The position numbers and the translations under genes are program-made. The notes below the pieces were generated by a model. That model was not told the origin of the DNA. It saw only the letters and a program-made list of their open reading frames with translations, and searched no databases. From positions 124,001 through 188,000 of the forward strand of contig NZ_JAHKQF010000013.1 in the NCBI RefSeq assembly GCF_018860965.1: a stretch of DNA of 64,000 nucleotides. Direction: 5' to 3'. Source of the stretch: Alteromonas sp. C1M14. Lineage in GTDB: Bacteria; Pseudomonadota; Gammaproteobacteria; Enterobacterales; Alteromonadaceae. Of this stretch, positions 27,107 through 35,778 are shown one piece after another. How positions within the stretch are numbered: position 1 is the first letter of the stretch; each line of letters opens with the position of its first letter.

Positions 27107-27136
27107 ATAAAAAAACGGCATGCTGATGCATGCCGT
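27107..27136 (-). terminator. Terminator between the TonB receptor and NUP genes
   Basis: On the minus strand a 9-bp stem (ACGGCATGC/GCATGCCGT, 27115-27136, loop of four) is followed by seven T. It begins 18 bases past the receptor stop and could attenuate read-through into the NUP gene, letting the receptor be made in larger amounts. Confidence 0.85.
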
Positions 27137-27153
27137 AGACGTATCATTTCAAC

Positions 27154-29580
27154 TTAAAATTTATAATCAAATTTTACGTTGAAGTGACGGGGTAGTTCTG
27201 GCAAAACAATCTGGCTTCCAAACAAGTCAGAGAAGTTAGCTCTAAAATAGCGTTCGTCAGTAAGGTTCTTCACTGTCATGTTAACGCTCCAATCTTCGGC
27301 CTGATAAGAAAGACCCGCGTTTATTAAGGTGTATGACGGTAGGGTCACCGAGCCTGAGAAGCTGGAGAAGGTTGAATCTACGTCAATCACACTAATGCTT
27401 GAAGCATAACCGTTTTGGAAATCGTAGGTGGCGGTGAAGGTATAAATGTTCTCAGGTATACCGGCTTTTTTCCCTTCAGGGTTAGATGTACCGGGCCCTA
27501 CCAAATTCAAACCAATGACGTTACCACCTAACACCAAGGATTTGTCTTCCAAGTTGACCATATCTTCAAGACCAAAGAAGCCAAATTGGGAGCCATCATT
27601 CAAAGAGGTAACATTAATTGTTTTGTTATAAGAATAGCCTGCGGTAAGTACTAAACTTTGGTTTACCGCCCAGCGTAGCTCAAATTCGGTACCGCTATTA
27701 TCAGTAACACCATTGGTCACCGTGTTTTGTGCACTGTAAGTGGTTCTGTCCGACTCGTAATGGGCGAGCGCGAAGTAGAGGCTTTCATCGAGGAATGAGC
27801 CCTTAATACCAAATTCTAGCAAGTTAGAGTCATCAAAAGCGGTGGCATCACTGGCGTTTAACGTACTTACTGGGATTTCAGCACCTTGCCCTGCTATAAC
27901 TGTAGCTTGGCGAGAACGTGTGACATAGGGAATAAGTCCCCATGGGGTTTTATAAGAGAAACTGGCGTTCCACGACCATCCGCCAACCCGTTCGCTGTCG
28001 GTAATCGGAGCTTCAGTACCATCAGCACCTAATAAAAGATCGGCACGGGATGTACTTTCAATGTCGATGGTATCGTAACGGGCACCAAGGACTAAATTAA
28101 TACCGTTTTCCCAGGTAAGATCGGTCATGACCGCTAGGCCTAGATCCAAATAATTACCTTCATCATAGTTGTCAAAGTTATAGCCTATTTGTGTGGATAA
28201 CTGACGCTTGTCCAATGCTGATGATGGCATGGTGAGGTCACGACGGTTAAAGTACTCGTAGGTAAAATCGTCGCCGTGTAAAAAGTCAGTGTAACGAATA
28301 GACGGAGAAATCTGGATTTGGGCAAATAACGAATCGATATCCATTTCGGTGGCAAATACCAGTTTGTCCTCTACTACCCAGCTATCATGAAACTGAGAAA
28401 ATCCGTAGGCATTTTCATTGATGTTATCGTACCCATCGTAAAATAACTGGTTTTTAATCTCCCAGTTTTCTGTGTAGTAAATCACATCGAAGTATAGGGT
28501 ATTGGCTTCGTTCTCTAGGCGGTCTTCCGGTGCTACCAGCGTTTGTGAACCACTTAATGTGGTCGTACCCACATTTTCAAGGGCCATAAGCGGAGTGGCT
28601 TCGGCGTCAGTAAATGCCGCAGCAGGTACATAAAAGTTAAACTCACTTTGACCACCAAGGTCTACCGCGCCATATTCATCGTGGGAGATTAAGCCGTCGC
28701 CATCGGTATCGAGAGGTTGCGCCGTACCTGTAATGTAGGTGCCGTTATCCACCAACTCTTGGGTCAAGCGGTTCCAACCGGCCACCTGATTACCATCGTA
28801 CTTGTGGTACATACCACCAAATTCAATGCGCAGGTTGTCAGAGATATCAATATTAAATGAGGCTTGTAAGATAGATTGATCAGTGGCGGAATTTTCATAA
28901 TAGCTGCCTGAGTTTTCCACCTCGCCGTAAATATAGTACCCCATTTCTTTACCCGCAACAGTGGCAGGTCCACCTACTTCAGCGGTAAGTACGCTTTTAT
29001 CCCAAGAGCCGTGGGTATAGGATAATGCGCCAGTTGGCTCATCAAGATACTGGCCCGAGGAAGCTCTAGCAGATTTTGGGTTAAAGTTGAGGTAACCCCC
29101 AATTTTAGACGGCCCGTAAATTGGAGATGCTGGACCCCGTACAATATCGATACGACTAGAAGCACCAATAGGCGTGGGGTAGTTACCCGGGTTATCCAAC
29201 CGCTTGACACCACGGAAATAGGTTTCTCCAGGGTTGCCTCGAATATCAAGAGAGCCCGCCACACCAAAGAATGACTGGGTAAATGTACCCGGTGCAAACG
29301 CCACCAGTTCGTCAATATCTGAGACGTTAAATCGCGACATTTGTTCGTCACTGATCGTTGAGGCAGATCGAGGTGTTTCGAGAATCGACTTCCCGAAACC
29401 AAACACAGCTTCAACATCTTGACCTGGAAGACTACCCAGTGAACCTGTAACTTCGATTTTTTCTATTTCTTCTTCACTTGGTGAATCAGCTTCCTGGGCC
29501 AAGACAGCCGCAGGTGCAAACACCAGGCCAAAGGTAATGGCTCTGGCTAGCGGTGAAACCGCAAATCGTGTGTGTTTCAT
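27154..29580 (-). CDS. TonB-dependent outer-membrane receptor (putative purine/nucleoside uptake)
   Basis: The 808-residue protein has a signal peptide (cut after AAVLA, about residue 28), a TonB-box-like IEKIEVTGS, a plug domain (about 45-170, with SSRIDIVRGPASPIYGPSKI), and a 22-strand barrel ending in the aromatic terminus FNVKFDYKF. An extracellular-loop segment, residues 291-302, reads DTDGDGLISHDE, a complete EF-hand calcium loop. It lies upstream of the NUP gene and has an operator-like palindrome about 90 bases before its start. Context points to purines, nucleosides or nucleic acid fragments as substrate; the sequence alone cannot prove this. Confidence 0.92.
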   Translation of the reverse strand: MKHTRFAVSPLARAITFGLVFAPAAVLAQEADSPSEEEIEKIEVTGSLGSLPGQDVEAVFGFGKSILETPRSASTISDEQMSRFNVSDIDELVAFAPGTFTQSFFGVAGSLDIRGNPGETYFRGVKRLDNPGNYPTPIGASSRIDIVRGPASPIYGPSKIGGYLNFNPKSARASSGQYLDEPTGALSYTHGSWDKSVLTAEVGGPATVAGKEMGYYIYGEVENSGSYYENSATDQSILQASFNIDISDNLRIEFGGMYHKYDGNQVAGWNRLTQELVDNGTYITGTAQPLDTDGDGLISHDEYGAVDLGGQSEFNFYVPAAAFTDAEATPLMALENVGTTTLSGSQTLVAPEDRLENEANTLYFDVIYYTENWEIKNQLFYDGYDNINENAYGFSQFHDSWVVEDKLVFATEMDIDSLFAQIQISPSIRYTDFLHGDDFTYEYFNRRDLTMPSSALDKRQLSTQIGYNFDNYDEGNYLDLGLAVMTDLTWENGINLVLGARYDTIDIESTSRADLLLGADGTEAPITDSERVGGWSWNASFSYKTPWGLIPYVTRSRQATVIAGQGAEIPVSTLNASDATAFDDSNLLEFGIKGSFLDESLYFALAHYESDRTTYSAQNTVTNGVTDNSGTEFELRWAVNQSLVLTAGYSYNKTINVTSLNDGSQFGFFGLEDMVNLEDKSLVLGGNVIGLNLVGPGTSNPEGKKAGIPENIYTFTATYDFQNGYASSISVIDVDSTFSSFSGSVTLPSYTLINAGLSYQAEDWSVNMTVKNLTDERYFRANFSDLFGSQIVLPELPRHFNVKFDYKF

Positions 29581-29667
29581 GTTTGTCCTCTGTTTTAATT
29601 ATTTGCCTCTTTGGGCGGGCGTTTTTGTGCATTCCTAGGTGGAATAGCACAATCAGTGCCAGAAAGT

Positions 29668-29681
29668 TGTCCGTTTGGTCA
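29668..29681. promoter_or_regulatory. Operator-like palindrome upstream of the TonB receptor
   Basis: TGTCCGTTTGGTCA fits the TGAC-N6-GTCA frame with one mismatch in the left arm and has a good TTTGGTCA right arm. It lies about 90 bases upstream of the receptor start. Confidence 0.5.
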
Positions 29682-29849
29682 GGCTTTTACAGAGTTGTAA
29701 GTTGCTGTATTTAATATTTAATTTTTCTAAACCAGTATTGTTAACAAAATGGTAAAGATTGCGTAAAGTTTTTTATATAAATGGCGCACCTAATTGGTGC
29801 GCATTGGAATGGCCATTGCACCGTTGTTTCTTTTTTGAACGACGGTGGG

Positions 29850-31229
29850 TTACGAATTGGTGTTGGAAGCGGGCAAGGCTGTGGCAGGGGTCGGGGCCTC
29901 CGTTGGCGGGGTGGGTAAAATAATATCTAGCAATACGGCGGTAACACCGGCCATGGTTACCGGGGAGGCGAAAATGTTAGCCAGCCACGGGGGCATCTGA
30001 GACAAAATGTCAGGTACCATCATCACCCCCATGCTCATGCCAAAGGAGGACGCGGCAATTAAGCTAGTACGGCGATCCAAAGGCTGATGGGTTAAAATCT
30101 TTAACCCTCCTACCGCTACCATCGCGAACATGACCAATGTGGCGCCCCCTAATACGGCTTTAGGAACGGCTTGTAAAAGCCCTCCCACCAAGGGAAATAC
30201 CCCTAAAAAAATATAAAAAATACCAATGAATATACCGACTCGCCTGCTGGCAATACCGGTTAGTTGTATTACCCCGTTATTTTGGCCAAATGTGGTATTC
30301 GGAAAGGTATTAAACAGTGCTGCGATAACCGAGTTAACCCCATCTCCGAGAATACCGCCTTTTATACGTTTCAGGTAAACCGGACCGGTGATGGGTTCTT
30401 TGCAAAATAAGCTGTTGGCGGTGAGATCGCCGGCAGTTTCGATGGCGCTAAAGCAGTAAATAAGCGCCACGGGAATAAACAAGGCTAAATCAAAATCAAG
30501 ACCGAAGGCGAGGGGAGAAGGCAGCGAAAATACCGGTAAATTGGCAAGATGAGAGAAAGTAATCCCACTGGTTAACCCGACATACGCGGTGCCTAATGCC
30601 ATGCCTATAAAAATCGCACTTAATCTCAACCAGTAATTGCTTGAGGCATTAAGTAAGATGATTACCAGTAATACCGATAATCCTAACCCCACATGATCTA
30701 GGCTACCAAAATCTGACGCGCCAAATCCGCCGGCCAGATCCGTCATGCCAACCTCTATCAGCGACAAACCAATAGCGGTAATAACAATTCCGGTGGTCAC
30801 GGGATTAAGTAGATGTTTTATTTTGTCGATAAACAAACTTAAGATGATCTCAACCACGGCCCCTGCCATGGATAGCCCGAGTAACATAGCCATGACATCG
30901 GCGTCTGTGCCCCCTTTTGAGCGTACACTTGTACCGGCTAAAATCAGGGCGCTAACAAAGGCAAAACTGGTGCCTTGGATAGCCACAAGCCCACTGCCCA
31001 CCGGACCAATTTTCTTAGTTTGTATAAAGGTGCCAAGACCGGAAACGAATAAAGCCATACTGACCAAAAAAGGAATTTGAGCGGTAAGATCAAGGGCCCC
31101 TGCAATAATTAGGGTGGGCGTAACTACACCCACAAAGCTAGCTAGTACGTGTTGAAAGGCCGCCGTGGTACTTTTTAAAAAGCTGGGAGTGTCATTGAGT
31201 CCGTAAAGGAGTTCGGTTTTTTCAGACAT
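29850..31229 (-). CDS. NCS2 xanthine/uracil-type permease
   Basis: A 459-residue protein with about 14 membrane helices. LLYGLNDTPSFLKSTTAAFQ followed by HVLASFVGVVTPTLI, GPVGSGLVAIQGTSFAFV, FSAIETAGDLTANSL and FPNTTFGQNNGVIQLTGIASRRVG place it in the NCS2 family. The Gln-Asn in GQNNGV and the Glu of SAIETAGD are the usual substrate-site residues. Members carry xanthine, urate or uracil with protons. The ATG shares one base with the stop of the exported adenosine deaminase gene (TGATG), so the two are coupled, linking periplasmic deamination to uptake. Confidence 0.92.
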   Translation of the reverse strand: MSEKTELLYGLNDTPSFLKSTTAAFQHVLASFVGVVTPTLIIAGALDLTAQIPFLVSMALFVSGLGTFIQTKKIGPVGSGLVAIQGTSFAFVSALILAGTSVRSKGGTDADVMAMLLGLSMAGAVVEIILSLFIDKIKHLLNPVTTGIVITAIGLSLIEVGMTDLAGGFGASDFGSLDHVGLGLSVLLVIILLNASSNYWLRLSAIFIGMALGTAYVGLTSGITFSHLANLPVFSLPSPLAFGLDFDLALFIPVALIYCFSAIETAGDLTANSLFCKEPITGPVYLKRIKGGILGDGVNSVIAALFNTFPNTTFGQNNGVIQLTGIASRRVGIFIGIFYIFLGVFPLVGGLLQAVPKAVLGGATLVMFAMVAVGGLKILTHQPLDRRTSLIAASSFGMSMGVMMVPDILSQMPPWLANIFASPVTMAGVTAVLLDIILPTPPTEAPTPATALPASNTNS

Positions 31230-32665
31230 CAGTTTCTCGTCTTGTTTTTACCACATAAATGGGCATCAAACCGGCAAATAAATTGATGCAATGTGGGCAT
31301 TGGGCCTGCAAAGTCAGTGTTGGGCGCATTGGCTTCAAACTTATCTAATTGGGCGCTAAGTTGGGTGAGTTGTTGTTGCTTTTGTTGCGGAGGAAGAAAA
31401 CTATAAGCAATCGCATTTTCAGCCAGCAACCGAAGTTCTTGCCATGACAGGTTAAACTGGGTAACGGCAACGTAAAATTCATCTGTTAAGGTAGAGTCCC
31501 ACATCCCCCGATCATCAGTAGATAAAGCCACTGGGATCCCTAAGCGCAAGTATTCTCCAAAAGGATGTTGCTGATAAGAATCCACGTATTCCAACAGCAA
31601 ATTAGAAATAAGGTTAATTTCGATAAGGTAAGGGCCATGACGCATAAGCAAAAGGGTGTCAGGATCGGTAATGGTATTTATGCCATGTCCAATTCTATCG
31701 GCACCTAGCAGCAGTGTATTGCGCACATGTTCATTGGGTTCATCTACTTCGCCGGCATGTATAGCAAGAGAAATCTTAGGGTAAGCATGACGAAGTTCCC
31801 TAAGCACAGATAAAAACCGCAGTGGATGACCTTTATCGTTATCCTCTCGACCGACAAAATTGATACCTACATAAATATCCCGATTGGCATCCACAAATTG
31901 ATAAATTTGTCTTAACGTCTCTTCAGCATTAGGTAAAAAGCGCAAAATAGCGTACTGAAATTTTACAGTTACACCGGTGTCTTTTCCTTCTTGACTATTA
32001 ACGGCCTGTCGCAAAATATTCAGAGCGTCATCTGCACTAAAGGCGGTGCCGTCAGGTTTAAGCATATGATGAACATTCACTTGGGTTTCTAAGTAGGACA
32101 CATGTTCTTCGGCGTAAGCTTGCATGTTCTTAATCAACAACTGACCTGTTAAATAAGGATTGCGAGTTAGCTCGTTTAACCGCTGCCAATGTTGTTCAAA
32201 AAATACGGTGCGGCCTTCGCCGTCTTTGTCTAAACGTAAACTATTAAGAAAACTGTTTTTTTGCGATGGAGAGAGGTCTGACAGGGGGACATATCCGGCT
32301 TGTTCGCATGCTGGCAGCGCCTTAAAAGTAGAGGCTTGAATGGTTCTAAACAATAAAAAAGGGGCTTTAGGACTGTAAGGGTCGGTTTCAAGGCCATCAC
32401 ACAAGGTTAGTTTGGTGCGAGTGTAATACGTGTAGCCGCCATTGATTTTTGTATCCGTTGCCAACGCCCACCACCATTCGCTGAATGCAGATCCAGTTAG
32501 GTGATGGTGTAGATCGCCACCTTTAGGTAAAGCATGGAGAAAATTATATAAGGCTTGGGGTGAAGCGGTTTGCTTAAAGGTACGAAACCAGCCTGCCATG
32601 TCCGATGCTGAACTAATCGAAGAAAACGTTAAAAGTAGTAGTGTTATTAGGGTGCGTAAATACAA
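31229..32665 (-). CDS. Exported adenosine deaminase (ADGF/ADA2-like)
   Basis: The 478-residue protein starts with a signal peptide (RTLITLLLLTFSSISSAS), so it acts outside the cytoplasm. The zinc and catalytic motifs of adenosine deaminases are present: LPKGGDLHHHLTGSAF, SLAIHAGEVDEPN, ADRIGHGINT and VALSTDDRGMW. The long insert between the first motif and the barrel, and the secreted form, resemble the ADGF/ADA2 branch. It would turn extracellular adenosine into inosine before or during uptake. The start is TTG at 32665; a TGAC-N6-GTCA operator lies 52 bases upstream. It is cotranscribed with the NCS2 permease. Confidence 0.9.
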   Translation of the reverse strand: MYLRTLITLLLLTFSSISSASDMAGWFRTFKQTASPQALYNFLHALPKGGDLHHHLTGSAFSEWWWALATDTKINGGYTYYTRTKLTLCDGLETDPYSPKAPFLLFRTIQASTFKALPACEQAGYVPLSDLSPSQKNSFLNSLRLDKDGEGRTVFFEQHWQRLNELTRNPYLTGQLLIKNMQAYAEEHVSYLETQVNVHHMLKPDGTAFSADDALNILRQAVNSQEGKDTGVTVKFQYAILRFLPNAEETLRQIYQFVDANRDIYVGINFVGREDNDKGHPLRFLSVLRELRHAYPKISLAIHAGEVDEPNEHVRNTLLLGADRIGHGINTITDPDTLLLMRHGPYLIEINLISNLLLEYVDSYQQHPFGEYLRLGIPVALSTDDRGMWDSTLTDEFYVAVTQFNLSWQELRLLAENAIAYSFLPPQQKQQQLTQLSAQLDKFEANAPNTDFAGPMPTLHQFICRFDAHLCGKNKTRN

Positions 32666-32716
32666 ATTGGCTTCACTGATATTGAGAACAAGAATACCAA
32701 AGTTAAAGCAAAATCA

Positions 32717-32730
32717 TGACCACTTAGTCA
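32717..32730. promoter_or_regulatory. RutR-like operator upstream of the exported adenosine deaminase
   Basis: TGACCACTTAGTCA has both outer half-sites intact and the CCA inner half on one side. It lies 52 bases before the TTG start of the deaminase-permease operon. Confidence 0.65.
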
Positions 32731-32938
32731 ATGTGTTGAAATAAATCTAACTTACTGAATTGAATATAATTGTTTAGCTTGGGGTGAGGGAGGCTTAGTG
32801 CAGGTCGACGGGGCATAGAATATGCTGCACTTTTATGGTGACCTTGCCCAGTAATGGTGAGTTGCCGCCGTAGAAAAGGATGGATAATCTTGAAGTATCT
32901 ACGGCAGCAATGTTAGGGCAGTTTGTAACGATGTCAGC

Positions 32939-33307
32939 TTAGCTGAATGTCACGTGATCCGGCAGTGTGACAAATATCGAGTGTCTAACTTCGTTGTACA
33001 TTGCGCGACTGCAATGTCCTTCGCCTTCAGTGTCTTCAAGTAACAAAACATCACCGGCACCGAACACGTGGCGTTCTTTGGTTGAAACGGTAAATTCAGC
33101 ACGACCTTTTAAAATAAAGAGCAATTGTCGTGCAGGGGCAGGGTGCCATTTGAAATCATAGTCCGCTGGGGTTTCTCTAAATATCACCGTGCCGGCGTCG
33201 AACCGTTCGGATAGCAAACCTATAGGGCCGCCGTCACTAAGTGGGATGTCCACTTCGCCAAAGTGACTTTTTCCTTCGTCATCGTGATAGATCCGTTTTA
33301 TTTTCAC
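32939..33307 (-). CDS. Single-domain cupin protein in the allantoate operon
   Basis: A 122-residue cupin: FKWHPAPARQLLFILKGRAE is cupin motif 1 (the His in WHPAP and the Q-L-L-F-I-L-K-G strand turn) and FGAGDVLLLEDTEGEGHCS is motif 2 with His. It is half the size of ureidoglycine aminohydrolase, which has two cupin domains, so it is not a normal AllE. It is the last gene of the operon that starts near 39.4 kb, 14 bases past the allantoate amidohydrolase. It may bind or isomerise a ureide intermediate, or be a metal enzyme of unknown role. Confidence 0.7.
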   Translation of the reverse strand: MKIKRIYHDDEGKSHFGEVDIPLSDGGPIGLLSERFDAGTVIFRETPADYDFKWHPAPARQLLFILKGRAEFTVSTKERHVFGAGDVLLLEDTEGEGHCSRAMYNEVRHSIFVTLPDHVTFS

Positions 33308-33321
33308 TGTTACCTCCGCGG

Positions 33322-34551
33322 TTATGTTGCGAGATGTTTTATGGTGGCGTGCAAGGATGCTAAAGCCACAGCCACATCTTCTGTTTTAATTGCTTCTGCA
33401 GGGTGATGGCTGATGCCACGGTCACAGCGTAAAAACATCATTGCCACCGGGCACAATACGGCCATGGCCATGGCATCGTGGCCGGCACCTGATGGAAGCG
33501 TATAAGCGGGAATACCGCATTCATTGATGGCGGTTTTCAGCATGCTTTGTAACCGATGATCACATTGCACCGCTGGCGCTTCATGGGTTTGTTCTATATT
33601 CAGTGAGACATTCCTACGCGCCGCTATCTGTGTGAAACGATGCATGATTTGTTCCATAGCGGCATCTCGTTGAACATCATTTTCACTGCGTATATCCAGT
33701 GAAAAGCGAGTTAGCCCTGAAATAACGTTCACCCCATTAGGTTTGTTTTCAATTTTGCCCACCGTGGCGACCACATTGTGTTCTTGTGCCATCTGCTCTA
33801 CCGCAAGGATCATTTCACTGCTGGTGGCGAGAGCGTCTTGGCGCATGGTCATAGGGACAGTGCCAGCATGGCCTGCCATTCCTGTAACCGTTATTTCGAA
33901 ACGACGGGCGCCGGCAATGGCACTAACCACACCCACAGGCACCCGTTCTCGCTCTAACACTGGGCCCTGTTCTATGTGAAGTTCAAGATAACCCAGTACA
34001 CGGCTATCAGTGATGGCTGCTTTATCCACTTTTTCGTAGGACAAACCGAACTGCTGCATGGCGTCGGGTAAGCTCATGCCATTTTCGTCTTTCATCTTGG
34101 CCCATGCATCGGGCCATTGTCCGGTCAGGGCTTTACTGCCTAATAAAGTGGAACCAAAACGGGTGCCTTCTTCATCGCCAAAGCCGACAATATCTAAATG
34201 AAAGGGTAAGGGCGTGCGAGTCCCCTTTAATACATGAATTAATGATATAGGCGCAACAACACCTAACATGCCGTCGTATTTACCGCCGTTAGGTACCGTA
34301 TCGAGGTGGCTTCCCATAATGAAACGAGGGGCATCGGGATCGAGACATTCATAGCGACCCCAAAGGTTACCCGCTTCATCTTGCCAGGTGATCATACCTG
34401 CATCACCCATCCAACCGGCCACTAAACGATTCGCTTGTTTATGTTCGGTAGTGAGGTAACGGCGATCCAAGTAATCCGGGTGCTGGCTAATATTGCCGAG
34501 TTCTTCAAGCCTTGCCATAACCAGTTGAGCAAGGGTATTGAAATCAATCAT
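33322..34551 (-). CDS. Allantoate amidohydrolase (M20 family)
   Basis: About 409 residues of an M20 zinc hydrolase: MGSHLDTVPNGGKYDGMLGV carries the first metal ligands, VGFGDEEGTRFG the catalytic Glu pair, YLELHIEQGPVLE another ligand, and GAGHDAMAMA the last His. This set is that of allantoate amidohydrolase and N-carbamoyl amino acid hydrolases; the purine context favours allantoate to ureidoglycine plus ammonia and CO2. ATG 34551 is chosen over an upstream ATG because it overlaps the aminotransferase stop by eight bases and starts the conserved IDFNTLAQ segment. Confidence 0.88.
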   Translation of the reverse strand: MIDFNTLAQLVMARLEELGNISQHPDYLDRRYLTTEHKQANRLVAGWMGDAGMITWQDEAGNLWGRYECLDPDAPRFIMGSHLDTVPNGGKYDGMLGVVAPISLIHVLKGTRTPLPFHLDIVGFGDEEGTRFGSTLLGSKALTGQWPDAWAKMKDENGMSLPDAMQQFGLSYEKVDKAAITDSRVLGYLELHIEQGPVLERERVPVGVVSAIAGARRFEITVTGMAGHAGTVPMTMRQDALATSSEMILAVEQMAQEHNVVATVGKIENKPNGVNVISGLTRFSLDIRSENDVQRDAAMEQIMHRFTQIAARRNVSLNIEQTHEAPAVQCDHRLQSMLKTAINECGIPAYTLPSGAGHDAMAMAVLCPVAMMFLRCDRGISHHPAEAIKTEDVAVALASLHATIKHLAT

Positions 34552-35770
34552 GAGTGTGCCCTGCATACACATCCATGGCCGCGTCTACGGCCTCGCCCTG
34601 AGGTAATGACATACCTGCTCGGCGCAATGCGGTTTCTAAAGACTGCAGCGTATGGAGTACGGCATCCTGTCTGGCGTTATAGCCCATGGTACCGATACGC
34701 CAAATACGCCCTTTTAGGGGGCCGAAACTGGTGCCTATTTCAATATTGAACTGGTTCAACAGGCTTTGTCGTATGGCTTCGCCATCAACCTCATTAGGAA
34801 TTTCCACGCCCACCACATTTGTCATTTTGTGATTTATATCGCCAAAAGGTGTTAATGACATGGCTTGTATACCTGCCAACATCGCATTACCCGCTAATTG
34901 ATGGCGCTGAATAACCTGTTGCTGCCCTTCTTCTAGTAACGTAATGGCACACTCTCTGGCACAAAACAGCATAGAAGCGGCTTCGGTGTGGTGGTTTAGT
35001 CGTTCTTCTCCCCAGTAATCCATGATCATGGGTAAGTCGAAATAATTGGAACGGATCCGGCTTCCAGCAGCATCTTCGTGATGGGCGTCACGAATACCCG
35101 CTTCAACATGATGACGACGACGTACCCGTTCAACGTATTTTTCGCTGAGGGTAACAGGGGCACTACCACTTGGTCCGCCAAGGCATTTTTGTAAGCCAAC
35201 GGAAACCGCATCTAGCCCCCATTTATCTGTTTCAAACGGGTTGCCGCCAATAGAAGCCGTGGCATCGGAATAAAACAACACATCGTGGCGTTGACATATT
35301 TCGCCCAAATCTTCCAGCGGTTGTAGCATGGTGGTAGAGGTATCGCCTTGCACGATAGCTAGCAACTTAGGGCGGACGTCTTTAATTGCCGCTTCGATTT
35401 GCTCGGGTTTGAATACTTCCCCCCATGGTACCTCTATGGTGTGTACTGCTGCGCCTGCCCGTTCAGCAATTTCTGCTAGCAGATGACCAAAGCGCCCAAA
35501 TACCGGAACTAAAACTTTATCTCCGGGCTCTATGCAAGAGACCAGTACGGCTTCGATACCCGCCCGAGAGGTACCATCGATAAGAAGAGTTTGTTTGTTC
35601 TGAGTATTAAATACCTTGCGATAAAGGGCCATGACTTCGTTCATATAATCGGTCATCACCGGATCATACTGACCGACCAATTGTGTCGACATGGACTGGA
35701 GTACACGTGGATAGCAGTTTATTGGGCCAGGGCCCATCAAAAGGCGAGGAGGAAGGGTCAAAGGTTTCAT
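34544..35770 (-). CDS. PucG-like ureidoglycine-glyoxylate aminotransferase
   Basis: The 408-residue PLP enzyme is a class V aminotransferase: LLMGPGPINCYPRVLQSM at the start, LLIDGTSRAGIEAVLVSCI, YSDATASIGGNPFETDKWGL and the PLP Lys at about 195 in VGLQKCLGGPSG. C-terminal GRIWRIGTMGYNAR binds the acceptor carboxylate. PucG of Bacillus moves the amino group of ureidoglycine to glyoxylate, giving glycine and oxalurate. Its coupling to allantoate amidohydrolase supports this role over serine- or alanine-glyoxylate transamination. No ureidoglycolate lyase is present in the window. Confidence 0.85.
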   Translation of the reverse strand: MKPLTLPPRLLMGPGPINCYPRVLQSMSTQLVGQYDPVMTDYMNEVMALYRKVFNTQNKQTLLIDGTSRAGIEAVLVSCIEPGDKVLVPVFGRFGHLLAEIAERAGAAVHTIEVPWGEVFKPEQIEAAIKDVRPKLLAIVQGDTSTTMLQPLEDLGEICQRHDVLFYSDATASIGGNPFETDKWGLDAVSVGLQKCLGGPSGSAPVTLSEKYVERVRRRHHVEAGIRDAHHEDAAGSRIRSNYFDLPMIMDYWGEERLNHHTEAASMLFCARECAITLLEEGQQQVIQRHQLAGNAMLAGIQAMSLTPFGDINHKMTNVVGVEIPNEVDGEAIRQSLLNQFNIEIGTSFGPLKGRIWRIGTMGYNARQDAVLHTLQSLETALRRAGMSLPQGEAVDAAMDVYAGHTHD

Positions 35771-35778
35771 GTAAATTC

